Counted from the first letter of the stretch, positions 16,926-25,693 are shown. The stretch is 64,000 bases of DNA from Udaeobacter sp963725505 (GCA_963725505.1 CAVRYN010000005.1:744001-808000); one strand, 5' to 3'. The notes: generated by a model from the sequence alone, not told the origin. Numbers and translations: made by a program.

Positions 16926-18092
16926 ATGGTGGCGCGGATGTCGATCAAGTCACAACCAACCCACCCGTCGAAAAGCGCACCGCATCGCGGAGGCTCCGTG
17001 CGCGGGGAATTTGCATTGTTAATCGGCTTGGGAACGGCCGTGATTTTTTTTGCAGCTGGAGATCAGTTGGTTGAAATCGTTGCGCATCCTGTGGCGCTGG
17101 CTGTTGTTTTCGGCTGGCTTTTTGTCGTTATCCTTTGGTCTGCAGTATCCGCTGTGCGGCATGCCGACGCTCTTGCGGTTAAGTGGGGCGAGCCTTACGG
17201 AACGTTAGTTCTCACGCTGTCCGCGATCACCATTGAGGTCGTGGTGGTTTCTACCGCGATGTTGCACGGCGAGAATAATCCCACGCTTGGGCGGGACGCC
17301 GTTTTCGCTGTGATCATGATTGCTCTCAACGGATTTGTTGGCCTCTGCCTGTTGATGGGCGGGTTGCGTTATCGCGAGCAGCATTACAACCTGCAAGGTG
17401 TCAACTCCTATCTCAACGTTATCATGACACTGGCAGTGCTGGGCTTGGTCCTGCCGAACTTCACTACTACGACCAGGGGTCCAACGTTCTCCACTGAGCA
17501 GCAGGTCTTTCTCATCGTGACGGCGCTATTGCTTTACGCGATCTTTTTGCTCATCCAGACCATACGCCACCGCCGCTATTTCATTGATTCAAGTCACGCG
17601 GGTGTAGAGGCAAGTTCCGCTCATCATCCACTGCGGGTGCAGTCAACGACTTTTCATACGGCGATGCTGCTCCTTTACTTGATCACGGTCATTTTGCTCG
17701 CGAAAAAGTTCGCTATCCCACTGGACAACAGCATTGAAAAATTTGGCTTACCTCAGGAGTTTGGCGGGACAATGATCGCTGCGTTGGTGCTTGCGCCAGA
17801 AGGAATAGGTGCCGTCGAAGCGGCTTTGGTCAATGACCTGCAGCGTTCGATAAATATTCTGCTCGGTTCTGTGCTCGCGACTATTGGACTGACAATTCCC
17901 GCCGTTGTGACCATCAGCTTGATAACGAAGCGGTCGGTCACACTTGGTGTGGAAGGCGGAAATCTTCCGCTGTTGCTGTTAACACTCGCTGTGTGCGTAG
18001 TTACTTTTTCCAGCAGAAAAACAAACGTCTTGCAGGGTTGTGTTCATTTGCTGCTGTTTGCTGTATTTGTGCTGCTGATCTTTGCGCCGTGA
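16926..18092 (+). CDS. chaA: Calcium/sodium:proton antiporter ChaA
   Basis: About 388 residues and 11 predicted membrane segments. Both conserved cation-exchanger repeats are present: GEPYGTLVLTLSAITIEV in the first half and LAPEGIGAVEAALVNDLQR in the second, with acidic residues that bind the cation. VNSYLNVIMTLAVLGLVLP and the C-terminal FSSRKTNVLQG block also match E. coli ChaA. It exports Ca2+/Na+/K+ in exchange for protons at the inner membrane. The start is uncertain (ATG 16926 or 16938); neither has a clear ribosome-binding site. Confidence 0.9.
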   Translation: MVARMSIKSQPTHPSKSAPHRGGSVRGEFALLIGLGTAVIFFAAGDQLVEIVAHPVALAVVFGWLFVVILWSAVSAVRHADALAVKWGEPYGTLVLTLSAITIEVVVVSTAMLHGENNPTLGRDAVFAVIMIALNGFVGLCLLMGGLRYREQHYNLQGVNSYLNVIMTLAVLGLVLPNFTTTTRGPTFSTEQQVFLIVTALLLYAIFLLIQTIRHRRYFIDSSHAGVEASSAHHPLRVQSTTFHTAMLLLYLITVILLAKKFAIPLDNSIEKFGLPQEFGGTMIAALVLAPEGIGAVEAALVNDLQRSINILLGSVLATIGLTIPAVVTISLITKRSVTLGVEGGNLPLLLLTLAVCVVTFSSRKTNVLQGCVHLLLFAVFVLLIFAP

Positions 18093-18105
18093 GTTTCGGC
18101 GCGTC

Positions 18106-18567
18106 TCACGCTTCTCTATGCATCACGGCGGCGTCCGGCTTTTGTTCGACGACCTTGAATCCGAACCGCTCGTAGAGACGCAACACTGGCTTGCCAGCTA
18201 CGAAGCTCAACGAGATCGTTGACTGCTCGGAATTGGCGCGGACCAACTGCGTCAGCAGGGCTGTACCGATGCCATGCCTGCGATGCTCCGGTTTTACGAC
18301 AAAAGCGAGCTCCGGCGGCGCGTGAGTTTTATCGATCGGTCGCCGCAGCCAAACTGCCCCGAGCAGCGAGCCATCTTTTTTGTCATGCGCGACAAACCCA
18401 GTGTCCCCGGCGCGGCCCCAGCCTTCAACGTAACGAGAGAATTCCGGGCGGCGCATGATGTCACGTGAAGGACGCTCCTTTCTGCCGAGGGAAGACAGGC
18501 CCTGATACAACATTTCCCAGAGAATGGGTTCATCTTCAGCCGCGAGCGGGCGCATTAGGTAATCCAT
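18106..18567 (-). CDS. GNAT-family N-acetyltransferase
   Basis: A 153-residue protein starting MDYLMRPLAAEDEPILWE at 18567. The acetyl-CoA pyrophosphate-binding loop is VVKPEHRRHGIGTALL (R/Q-x-x-G-x-G/A), followed by LSFVAGKPVLRLYERFGF, the usual motif B. The substrate cannot be read from sequence. Its stop lies 13 bp from the end of the convergent chaA gene. A methyltransferase gene diverges from its 5-prime end across a 108-bp spacer that should hold both promoters. Confidence 0.88.
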   Translation of the reverse strand: MDYLMRPLAAEDEPILWEMLYQGLSSLGRKERPSRDIMRRPEFSRYVEGWGRAGDTGFVAHDKKDGSLLGAVWLRRPIDKTHAPPELAFVVKPEHRRHGIGTALLTQLVRANSEQSTISLSFVAGKPVLRLYERFGFKVVEQKPDAAVMHREA

Positions 18568-18675
18568 GGCAATTGCTATCGCTTCGCAATGGTCGCCGAT
18601 TACCGGAGAATTACCAGTGCGAGCTCGAGGCGTAACAATCGCGTGATAACTCGCTGCAATCGGCGACCGTCCCGA

Positions 18676-19494
18676 ATGGCAACGGAACGCGATTACGTTC
18701 TCGGGACGCACGAGGAAGAAATCTCCAGACTCGGCCTGCAACATGACGTGTGGCGTCCGGTTGTGCTGGATTGCTGGAAACGGGCTGGCATCACCGCTGA
18801 CAAACGCGTTCTCGATGTCGGCGCAGGTCCGGGCTACGCCGCTATCGATCTTGCGAACATCGTTGGGCCAACCGGTGAAGTCGTCGCACTCGAACGCTCC
18901 CGCAATTTCGTAAATGCGCTTCGCGAAATGGTTCGCACGCGTTCGCTCGCCAACGTTCAGATTCACGAGCTGGATTTGATGACCGATGATTTGCCTGCGG
19001 GCGATTACGATTTCGCCTGGTGCCGTTGGGTGGTCTCGTTCGTTGATAATCCACCTTTGCTCATTCAAAAACTTGGCCGCGTCATGCCAAAGGGCAGCTT
19101 GTCAATCTTCCACGAGTATGGCCATTACGAGACCTGGCGCTTTTTTCCACGACTGCCAATGCAGGAGCGTTTCCGCGAACACGTGATTGCAACGTGGCGC
19201 GAATCCGGTGGTGAACCCGACGGCGCGGCCCGGTTGCCGGAGCTGCTTGCGGAGAGCGGTTTTGTGATCCGCTCAGCGCGGCCACACGTGTTTTGCCTGC
19301 GGCCGAACGATTACATGTGGCAGTGGCCCGCCACGTTCATTGAAATCTATCTGCCCCGACTCATTCAGATGGGACGAATCGATCAGAAGTTCGCCGATAA
19401 AGTTCGCGCCGATCTGGCAAGCGCGGAAAGGAATCGCAATTCATTTATGCTGACGCCGCTGGTGCTTGAGATAATTGCTGAGAAAATAAACTGA
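18676..19494 (+). CDS. Class I SAM-dependent methyltransferase
   Basis: A 272-residue protein from ATG at 18676. Motif I is VLDVGAGPGYAAIDLA, motif II acidic position in VVALERSRNF, then IHELDLMTDDLPAGDYDFAW and a family-typical VVSFVDNPPLLIQKLGRVMP. The C-terminal half carries a cap region with WQWPATFIEIYLPRLI. Similar to ubiquinone/menaquinone-type and small-molecule methyltransferases; substrate unknown. Cytoplasmic, single gene. Confidence 0.85.
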   Translation: MATERDYVLGTHEEEISRLGLQHDVWRPVVLDCWKRAGITADKRVLDVGAGPGYAAIDLANIVGPTGEVVALERSRNFVNALREMVRTRSLANVQIHELDLMTDDLPAGDYDFAWCRWVVSFVDNPPLLIQKLGRVMPKGSLSIFHEYGHYETWRFFPRLPMQERFREHVIATWRESGGEPDGAARLPELLAESGFVIRSARPHVFCLRPNDYMWQWPATFIEIYLPRLIQMGRIDQKFADKVRADLASAERNRNSFMLTPLVLEIIAEKIN

Positions 19495-19499
19495 GCGAT

Positions 19500-20507
19500 T
19501 TAGCGCGGACGCAAATACATGGTGTCGGTGACAAAATCGAAGATAGCGCGATTTATCGACAGGTACTCGATGCCGATTATTCCAGCGACGAGAGAATGGC
19601 GATTTATCGCCGGGTACTCGACGCCGATTATTCCAGCGACGAGAGAATGCGACCTCAATACTTCTGGATTGAAGCGAACCACCGATGCGCTTCCATTTTG
19701 GATTTGGTAATTGCCGATCCGTAGCGAAGGAAAGGTCGTGATCCCGACTGAGCTCGAACCGCTGAGGCCTTCGGCGATGAGCCGCGTTGGCGCAACTTTC
19801 AACTTTGAGCGTGCGACAAAATCGGCGTCTAATGTGGTGACGTAGCCGCCAGTATCGACGATGAAATGACATGGAACGCCGTTCAATGCGCCGGCAACAA
19901 AGACGTGATGACCTTTAAGCAGAAGGGGCACGGCCGTGTAACCTTGCCCCGAGAGGATTGATTTGATTCCGGAGCCGACGCTGTTGCCTGGCCGCGACGG
20001 TCGCAGATAAACCAAATGATTTCGGAGATCGAGAACGGCGCCAAATTTGATCAACTCACGCAGCCCGAGCAGGCCATTTGAATGCGCGCGGGTGAACGCG
20101 CTATCGGCACTACCCGACGCGACCGCTACGGGCACATTGGTCAACGTGCAATTGCCAGCGGTTAGCGCTTTGATCGTTGTCAGGCCGTAAACGTCGCGGC
20201 CTCGTCCGAACGCTCCGTTAACGAGCTCGTTTGTTGTTGATTCATTAAGATTCAGCCCCCTTAGACTCGATCGAAAGATCAACGTGCTTGGCGAGCCGGT
20301 ATCGACAACGAGATTGCCGGGCTTGCCGCTAGCCTGAATGGGCAAATGAAAAAAATTTCCAAGCTGAACCAGTTGCGCTCCGCCGTATCCATTCTTCGTT
20401 AAATAAAGGCCAAGCGCATCGAGTGTCACCGCGCTGCGGCCGATATCGAGGTCTAGCAGTAGAATTATCGCCGCGAAAAGGAAGCCCGTACGCCGGCTTA
20501 AGCGCAT
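19500..20507 (-). CDS. Retropepsin-like aspartyl protease, two DTG motifs
   Basis: A 335-residue exported protein; start at 20507 has TAAGG at good spacing and begins a signal peptide or anchor (MRLSRRTGFLFAAIILLLDL). Two aspartic protease motifs occur, LVVDTGSPSTLIF and FIVDTGGYVTTLD, so the protein may fold as a pepsin-like bilobed enzyme or as two retropepsin-like halves. Periplasmic location expected. Near the C terminus a 17-residue block is tandemly repeated (SLVAGIIGVEY then SLVAGIIGIEY) because of a 51-bp DNA duplication. It ends 6 bp from the convergent methyltransferase gene. Confidence 0.82.
   Translation of the reverse strand: MRLSRRTGFLFAAIILLLDLDIGRSAVTLDALGLYLTKNGYGGAQLVQLGNFFHLPIQASGKPGNLVVDTGSPSTLIFRSSLRGLNLNESTTNELVNGAFGRGRDVYGLTTIKALTAGNCTLTNVPVAVASGSADSAFTRAHSNGLLGLRELIKFGAVLDLRNHLVYLRPSRPGNSVGSGIKSILSGQGYTAVPLLLKGHHVFVAGALNGVPCHFIVDTGGYVTTLDADFVARSKLKVAPTRLIAEGLSGSSSVGITTFPSLRIGNYQIQNGSASVVRFNPEVLRSHSLVAGIIGVEYPAINRHSLVAGIIGIEYLSINRAIFDFVTDTMYLRPR
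19548..19649. repeat. 51-bp tandem duplication inside the protease gene
   Basis: Units 19548-19598 and 19599-19649 differ at only a few positions and share GCCGATTATTCCAGCGACGA. The length is a multiple of three, so the frame is kept and 17 residues are added to the C-terminal lobe. Confidence 0.95.
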
Positions 20508-20517
20508 AAGGGCCTTA

Positions 20518-21108
20518 CTAGCATCCAGCGCCAGCCAGGCCAAGCCTTAATGCGTCTGCCTTTAGCGCAGCGATTACGTTTGCAATTACGTCGTCAAGAG
20601 GCATGCCGAGCTCCTCCGCGCCGCGGACGATGTCGTCACGATTCACGGCGCGAGCGAAGGCCTTGTCTTTCATCTTCTTTTTCACTGCTCGAACATCGAC
20701 CTCGTGAATGCTTTTTGTGGGACGAACGAGCGCGACAGCGACGATAAAGCTGCTTAGTTCATCGACCGCGTAGAGCGTTTTCTCGAGAGACGTCTCGCGC
20801 GAGATGCCTGAATAATCGGCATGCGACACGATCGCGCGGCAAGTTTCTTCGCCCCAACCGTGTTCGCGCAACCATGCCACGCTCACGAACGGATGGCCTT
20901 CGGTGGGGCTGCGTTCCAGGTTTGGATGACGTTCGTAATCCATGTCGTGCAACAAACCGACTGCCTCCCAAAGATCGACATCTTCACCGTGCAATTGGGC
21001 GAAATGTTTCATCGAATCTGCCACCGCGTAGCAATGTTTTCGGAGGCTTTCGGATTGGACCCACTCGTGCAGAATATTTAGTGCACGCGCGCAGAGTGTT
21101 TCGTTCAT
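20518..21108 (-). CDS. HD-domain phosphohydrolase
   Basis: A 196-residue protein. His of RKHCYAVADSMKHFA, the HD doublet in GLLHDMDYERHP, and a later His in AIVSHADYSG make the metal-binding pattern of the HD superfamily. Proteins of this single-domain type are annotated as HDIG or hydrolase; the substrate is probably a nucleotide or phosphorylated metabolite. It lies 10 bp after the L,D-transpeptidase stop codon on the same strand and just upstream of the protease, so these three genes may be cotranscribed. Confidence 0.85.
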   Translation of the reverse strand: MNETLCARALNILHEWVQSESLRKHCYAVADSMKHFAQLHGEDVDLWEAVGLLHDMDYERHPNLERSPTEGHPFVSVAWLREHGWGEETCRAIVSHADYSGISRETSLEKTLYAVDELSSFIVAVALVRPTKSIHEVDVRAVKKKMKDKAFARAVNRDDIVRGAEELGMPLDDVIANVIAALKADALRLGLAGAGC

Positions 21109-21117
21109 CCCCGAACT

Positions 21118-22212
21118 TTAATGAATAGAGACGTTGTCGCCTGATTTTATTTTTGTCGCGAGACGGACGACGTCCCAATTGGCCAGGCGAATGCAGCCGT
21201 GGCTTGCAGCGCGACCGATCGAACCAGGGTCGTTGGTGCCATGGATGCCGATGCCTTTTTTGTTGAGCGCGATCCACATCACGCCCACCGGATTACGAGG
21301 TCCCGGCGGAAGCAAATGAAAATTGCCGCTCCGCTTTCCATGTTGGAGCATTTCCTTGTCGTAACGGAAAATGGGCATCTTCGCGATGCCTCTCACTTTC
21401 CATTCGCCAATGGGCGAAGCCGTATGCGCGGAGCCGATCGTGACTGGATAGGCAGCGATGAGCTTTTCGCCTTGAAGTACTCCAAGCATGTTGGTTTTGG
21501 TGTCGATCTTAATGACGACCGGGGCTGATGGTGCTTCGTTTTTCTTCGGCTGGTTGTTGTTGTCGGCGTTTTCGCTTTGCGGTTCGGGCTGATATTCGAC
21601 CTCGTTCGCAGGCCGCGCGTTGATCTCGCTGCCTGGCTTGATCTCCTTTACCGAACCGAGTTCAAATGGTTCGACATTCGGCACCTTGAGCTGATCGCCG
21701 GCTTTGATCGTTTTCATTTTGCCGGGATTAAGTTGCTCCAGCAAATGAAGGTCGCTGTGGAACTTCTCGGCGACGGCGTCGGCTGCATCGCGGTAAGGAA
21801 GAAATTTTAGTTTGGCCTGTGCGGGAACGCTGCTCGGCAACGAACCGACACTCGCCAGATCAGCATCCGTGACGGTATAGGGAACGAACACAGGACCTAT
21901 GCTGTCGAGATCAAGGCCGGTAATGTCGGGCGCAACATTCGATTTGATCTTGCCCTGTGCGGGAGGGGGCTGCGGTTGTTCGCCACGCGATTGCCGATAG
22001 AGCGCGAGCGCTTTCCAGGTGAGCTCGTTATAGGTTCCGTCGAGTTTACCCGGACTGAAGTTGGCTCGATCGAGAAAAATCTGCAGACGAGTGGCTGCTT
22101 CAATGTTCGCCTTATTCGGAGTTTGCGTGCGTGGCTTTTTTCGCGCTACCGCTGGAAGGATGCCACTCGATATCAAGAGAGCGATTATCGCAAAACGAAA
22201 CAGAACGCTCAC
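21118..22212 (-). CDS. L,D-transpeptidase (YkuD) with N-terminal peptidoglycan-binding/LysM region
   Basis: About 364 residues from a GTG at 22212, chosen since it begins a good signal peptide (VSVLFRFAIIALLISSGILP); ATG at 22305 would add 31 residues ahead of it. After a PG_binding-like helix region (FLDRANFSPGKLDGTYNEL) and a LysM-like LEQLNPGKMKTIKAGDQL segment comes a low-complexity linker, then the YkuD catalytic domain with IHGTNDPGSIGRAASHGC and IRL. Cys of SHGC is the nucleophile. It makes 3-3 crosslinks or attaches proteins to peptidoglycan in the periplasm. Confidence 0.9.
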   Translation of the reverse strand: MSVLFRFAIIALLISSGILPAVARKKPRTQTPNKANIEAATRLQIFLDRANFSPGKLDGTYNELTWKALALYRQSRGEQPQPPPAQGKIKSNVAPDITGLDLDSIGPVFVPYTVTDADLASVGSLPSSVPAQAKLKFLPYRDAADAVAEKFHSDLHLLEQLNPGKMKTIKAGDQLKVPNVEPFELGSVKEIKPGSEINARPANEVEYQPEPQSENADNNNQPKKNEAPSAPVVIKIDTKTNMLGVLQGEKLIAAYPVTIGSAHTASPIGEWKVRGIAKMPIFRYDKEMLQHGKRSGNFHLLPPGPRNPVGVMWIALNKKGIGIHGTNDPGSIGRAASHGCIRLANWDVVRLATKIKSGDNVSIH

Positions 22213-22320
22213 ACAATGTGATGGCCGACGAAGAATTGCGCAGTTGTTCGGGAAATGACGAGAGCTTTGGGCCCTCTCGCGGTTGCTTGACCCCAGTGCA
22301 GACATTTCCCTAAAACAAAC

Positions 22321-22363
22321 GCGCCTTCACTGTTCCGCCGTTTGAGGCAGAACAGTAAGGCGC
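22321..22363 (-). terminator. Rho-independent-like terminator
   Basis: Arms GCGCCTTCACTGTTC and GAACAGTAAGGCGC pair with one bulge around a 14-bp loop. On the minus strand it follows the stop at 22388 by 24 bp and leads into GTTTGTTTTA, so it should end the transcript of the small secreted protein gene. Confidence 0.75.
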
Positions 22364-22387
22364 GATGGAAACAAACGAGGCTAGATC

Positions 22388-22720
22388 TTAATCCTCATCG
22401 AGGATCACGCGATCAACCATCATGCTGTCGCCCGTGCCAACGTAGTGCACGCGGACAGGAACTCCTACTTTAATCTTTGTTTTCACCGTAGTCTCGTCCA
22501 ACGGCCTGCCGCTTCGAGTCACATATGTGACAGTCTTGCCGAAGCGATAGCGCACCGGACCGCTAGTTTCCTTGAGAACGATCGCACTCCCCGGCGTGTA
22601 CTCCGTGATCGTCCCGCTGGCATCAGTCGTGGTCGTTGTTGTGGTGGTTTCCTGAGAAACCTGTCCCCACGCAAACGGCGCGACACATGCCAAGGCTATA
22701 CTCAGAAGCACTTTCTTCAT
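22388..22720 (-). CDS. Small secreted protein of unknown function
   Basis: A 110-residue protein with GGGGAAATC before ATG and a textbook signal peptide (MKKVLLSIALACVAPFAWG). A Thr-rich linker (eight Thr in a row) leads to a compact beta-rich domain: ITEYTPGSAIVLKETSG, then YRFGKTVTYVTRSG and VRVHYVGTGDSMMVDRVI. The fold looks OB/SH3-like; no catalytic motif. Located in the periplasm or at the surface. It has its own terminator downstream. Confidence 0.75.
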   Translation of the reverse strand: MKKVLLSIALACVAPFAWGQVSQETTTTTTTTDASGTITEYTPGSAIVLKETSGPVRYRFGKTVTYVTRSGRPLDETTVKTKIKVGVPVRVHYVGTGDSMMVDRVILDED

Positions 22721-22907
22721 GATTTCCCCTTTCTTGTTTTAGTTCCGATGGCAATAAAACTCCCTCTTCCGGTTAATTTTGGGCCGGACGGAAGAGCTTA
22801 CCGCCATATTGGATTCGGATTCGGCCCGCACGCCGGACGTTTACAAATTCTTTGATGGTGCTTGAAGCTTCCGGTTGCGCAGAGAATTTTGGCAGTCAAT
22901 CGCCTGC

Positions 22908-22979
22908 ATGAAATTCTGGATCGGCACCTCGGGTTTTCAGTATGCGGAGTGGAAAGGAAATTTTTATCCCGAAGATTCG
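22908..22979 (+). pseudogene. Truncated 5-prime fragment of a DUF72 gene
   Basis: ATG at 22908 begins KFWIGTSGFQYAEWKG and stops matching after NFYPED. The DNA from 22915 to 22977 is identical to the start of the intact DUF72 gene at 25002-25064. The frame then runs on as unrelated sequence, so this is a partial copy, not a functional gene. Confidence 0.85.
22915..22977 (+). repeat. 63-bp exact direct repeat, copy 1 (copy 2 at 25002-25064)
   Basis: The first of two identical 63-bp segments placed 2087 bp apart, starting TCTGGATCGGCACCTCGGG. They flank two membrane-protein genes. No perfect identity continues on either side. Confidence 0.95.
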
Positions 22980-23071
22980 GCGGCAAAACTCGTGTGTGCT
23001 GAGAATGCGGCTTTACACATGTCGGCTCCCAGCTGCATGATCGCGCTCTCCGAAGTCGAACCCGTCCGGCG

Positions 23072-23965
23072 ATGGAACCAGAGCGCACATCTGAAGAAAG
23101 CGAAAACGATTCTGTTGCCACGGCTAAATTCAGACCCGTCTATGGCCTTGCTTTGGAGGAGCTGTTCAACTGGCTATGTCGCCACCGAAAGGTATTGATC
23201 GCTGTTTACCTCTCGATTCTGGCGGCATGGATCGGTTTGATCCTTTACCGAGGCGAGGCGCTGTTTGCACCGGAACTCATTATGCCAACAGGCATTGATC
23301 TCCCGATAAGTTTGCTAACGCGAGCGATGGTCATTGTGATTTTCTTCGCTGTACAAGCGGCGTTTCTGTTCGGCGGCGGCAAGATACGTGTACGTCCTGG
23401 GCGAACGCCATGGCATCGCCTCATTGCGTCGATCCTCATTTTCGCGGCGCTTATGGCGCTGCTTTGCTGGGGGTTTATCTTGGCGTATTTCCAAATGACC
23501 GCGCGAATGCACGCTGGGGAGCGCCCATCACTGGGTATGGAACAAAAGAGTTCCGCTTTAATTGAAAATCCGTTGCCGGATGTATTGGTTCCCTTTGCCT
23601 GGCAACTTACGATAGGCATGTGGGTTGCCTGGCTGGTCGTCGGTATTCTTGCTGTGCGCCGAACTCAGCAGCCCACTGCGCTTGGCCGGTTGATCGTTTG
23701 TCTCCTCAGTGGCAGTTGGATTGAGTTCGCCGTTGCGTTGCCAATCGAACTGGCCAATCGGCCGCGCGATAAAGATTGCCCGTGTGAATCCGGATCCTGG
23801 TGGGCACTGGTAATTTGCCTGCCGGCACTGGTTTGGGCAATCGGTCCCGGATTGCTTCTGCTTTTTTTACGGGAAAGACGAAACTGTAGCGAAGATCCTC
23901 GCCATAGCCGGCGAGTGCTCTTGCGTCGAAGCGTGCGAGGACAAGTCCCGGAGGCAAGTCATTGA
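23072..23965 (+). CDS. Polytopic membrane protein of unknown function
   Basis: Up to 297 residues; the start is uncertain because the N-terminal 20 residues run back toward the DUF72 fragment and no ribosome-binding site is evident. Five to six hydrophobic segments are seen, for example VLIAVYLSILAAWIGLILY, AMVIVIFFAVQAAFLFGGG, LIASILIFAALMALLCWG and VWAIGPGLLLLFL. No known family recognised. It overlaps the next gene at a TTG start, so the two are translationally coupled and probably act together in the membrane. Both lie between the two 63-bp repeat copies. Confidence 0.7.
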   Translation: MEPERTSEESENDSVATAKFRPVYGLALEELFNWLCRHRKVLIAVYLSILAAWIGLILYRGEALFAPELIMPTGIDLPISLLTRAMVIVIFFAVQAAFLFGGGKIRVRPGRTPWHRLIASILIFAALMALLCWGFILAYFQMTARMHAGERPSLGMEQKSSALIENPLPDVLVPFAWQLTIGMWVAWLVVGILAVRRTQQPTALGRLIVCLLSGSWIEFAVALPIELANRPRDKDCPCESGSWWALVICLPALVWAIGPGLLLLFLRERRNCSEDPRHSRRVLLRRSVRGQVPEASH

Positions 23966-24927
23966 AAGCGGGCTCGTACATTTCTTTGGCCCGAAACTAT
24001 TCGTTTGTCATCATCGTGCTGGTGTTTATCTCATTCCAGGGGACGCAGAATTACATCGGCGACTTGACCCAGATTAGCGCGGCGCGCGCTTTGTTCGTCG
24101 ATTTAATTGTGAATCGTTTCGACCAAAAACCGCCCCAATCCGGCAGCGTGACCGGGACGTTCCGAAGCGATGGCATCGAGGTGCGCTACCACCTCTCCGC
24201 CACTCGCTTGGTGCGAATTTTTGTGGATGGCCCCAGGTCTTGGGCCAGTAGTTTGCAACATGTTCGTGAAGCGCCGCCGAATCCGGAACCCGAAGTTGAG
24301 AATGATGCCGATAATGCAGGAATTCCTTCAGCAGCAGAATCGCGCCAGCAGTTTGAACAAGAGACGCTTGGTAAACTTCGCGATTTGCACATGAAGATTT
24401 TTGGCAAGATGGCTGAAGTGCCCTCCGGTCTGTCGCCATTGGCCGAAGCGGCGTTAATCTGCCCACGCATTGAGTCGAACGCGATCGAGCGCCGTATTTC
24501 CGTTCCGGGATTGGGACTTGAATTTCGTAATGGCATTGCGCCATGGTTCATCGCCTTAACTGTTCTCGGGTTGCTCACTCAGATTCGCAATCAAGTTCGT
24601 CGCGCATCCCTCGATCCCAACCTAGCCCTCGATGAACCTTGGCTCATTCTCGATGGCCGCCGTGGCTCGGAGAAATTTGCGGCCGGTGTCTGGAGCGTGG
24701 TAATTTTCTTGTCTCCCTGGGTTGCAGCAGGTTCCCTTGTTGCCATTTCCGCAGCCGAAAGCATTGCAGATGGCTGGGCTGCTGGCGCTTTGCACGAGAC
24801 GGCCTTCCACCTTTGCCTCGCTTCACTTCTGATCTTTGGCGGATGGACTTCGCTCACTGCCGTGGGGGAGCTTTTGCGTTTGCGCCGGCTTCGATTAGAA
24901 AAGCTTCTTACAATCCTGCCCGCCTGA
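23962..24927 (+). CDS. Membrane protein of unknown function with large periplasmic domain
   Basis: A 321-residue protein starting with TTG at 23962, supported by GGAGG 7 bp upstream and by overlap with the previous stop. An N-terminal segment (SFVIIVLVFISFQG) anchors it, then about 170 mostly polar residues including a Glu/Asn/Asp-rich stretch and a helical GKLRDLHMKIFGKM, and three further hydrophobic segments (IAPWFIALTVLGLL, VWSVVIFLSPWVAAGSLV, ETAFHLCLASLLIFGGW). No family recognised. Partner of the upstream membrane protein. Confidence 0.75.
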   Translation: MKAGSYISLARNYSFVIIVLVFISFQGTQNYIGDLTQISAARALFVDLIVNRFDQKPPQSGSVTGTFRSDGIEVRYHLSATRLVRIFVDGPRSWASSLQHVREAPPNPEPEVENDADNAGIPSAAESRQQFEQETLGKLRDLHMKIFGKMAEVPSGLSPLAEAALICPRIESNAIERRISVPGLGLEFRNGIAPWFIALTVLGLLTQIRNQVRRASLDPNLALDEPWLILDGRRGSEKFAAGVWSVVIFLSPWVAAGSLVAISAAESIADGWAAGALHETAFHLCLASLLIFGGWTSLTAVGELLRLRRLRLEKLLTILPA

Positions 24928-24991
24928 CACCCGCTCCAAAGGGGGCCGCGGCCCGCGATCGGGAAAGGATCGTGCAAATGCTTTGCCTTAC

Positions 24992-25693
24992 ATGATGCAA
25001 ATCTGGATCGGCACCTCGGGTTTTCAGTATGCGGAGTGGAAAGGAAATTTTTATCCCGAAGATTTGCCGGCCGCGCAGATGCTGTCGTTTTACGCCGACC
25101 GATTTTCTACCACAGAAATAAATTACACTTTTCACCGCATCCCGGCGCCAAAGACGATTGAGAATTGGAAAACGCTTACGCCCGAAAATTTTCGGTTCGC
25201 GCTCAAGGCACCGCAGAAAATCACGCACTGGTCGAAGCTGCGCGATTGTGCCGACACACTGGAATACTTTTTGAAAGTTGCACGCGGTCTCAACGAGCGA
25301 CTCGGCCCGGTCTTGTTTCAATTGCCGCCGGCTTTCAAAAAAGATGCCGATGTGCTGAATTCATTTCTTCGCGAACTGCCGGACATGCGCGCCGCGTTCG
25401 AGTTCCGCCATGAATCATGGTTCGATGACGAAATTTTCAATCTGCTCAAGTCTCGCAACATCGCGCTTTGCATCGCTGACACCGACGCGCTCAGCACGCC
25501 AAAGAAAATCACCGCCGACTACGGCTATCTCCGATTACGCCGTGAGGATTACACGGATACGGACGTAAAACGCTGGTCCGACTTCGTCAGCGAACAAGGC
25601 TCAAATTGGAAAGATACGTTCGTTTATTTCAAGCATGAGGAGAGCGGGATCGGTCCGAAGCTCGCCAGGCAAATGTTGGAATTGGTAGGTTGA
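24992..25693 (+). CDS. DUF72 (YecE-like) protein
   Basis: A 233-residue protein with start ATG at 24992 or 24995. The TIM-barrel family signature is clear: IWIGTSGFQYAEWKGNFYP, INYTFHRIPAPKTIENW, FRFALKAPQKITHW, LGPVLFQLPPAF, AFEFRHESWFD and YLRLRRE. Function is unknown; related to YecE and often proposed as a nucleic-acid or sugar-processing enzyme without proof. Its first 63 coding bases are duplicated about 2 kb upstream. Confidence 0.93.
   Translation: MMQIWIGTSGFQYAEWKGNFYPEDLPAAQMLSFYADRFSTTEINYTFHRIPAPKTIENWKTLTPENFRFALKAPQKITHWSKLRDCADTLEYFLKVARGLNERLGPVLFQLPPAFKKDADVLNSFLRELPDMRAAFEFRHESWFDDEIFNLLKSRNIALCIADTDALSTPKKITADYGYLRLRREDYTDTDVKRWSDFVSEQGSNWKDTFVYFKHEESGIGPKLARQMLELVG
25002..25064 (+). 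repeat. 63-bp exact direct repeat, copy 2
   Basis: Identical to 22915-22977 and lying inside the intact DUF72 gene, so this is likely the original and the upstream one the copy. Confidence 0.95.

Noticed and set aside
18568..18675. Upstream start for the methyltransferase at 18589
   Set aside because: The extra N-terminal residues are Arg/Ser-rich and lie in the divergent promoter region; ATG at 18676 begins the normal family N terminus.
22915..25064. 63-bp repeat as transposon target-site duplication
   Set aside because: Far too long for known target duplications, with no terminal inverted repeats or transposase in between; a partial gene copy is a better explanation.
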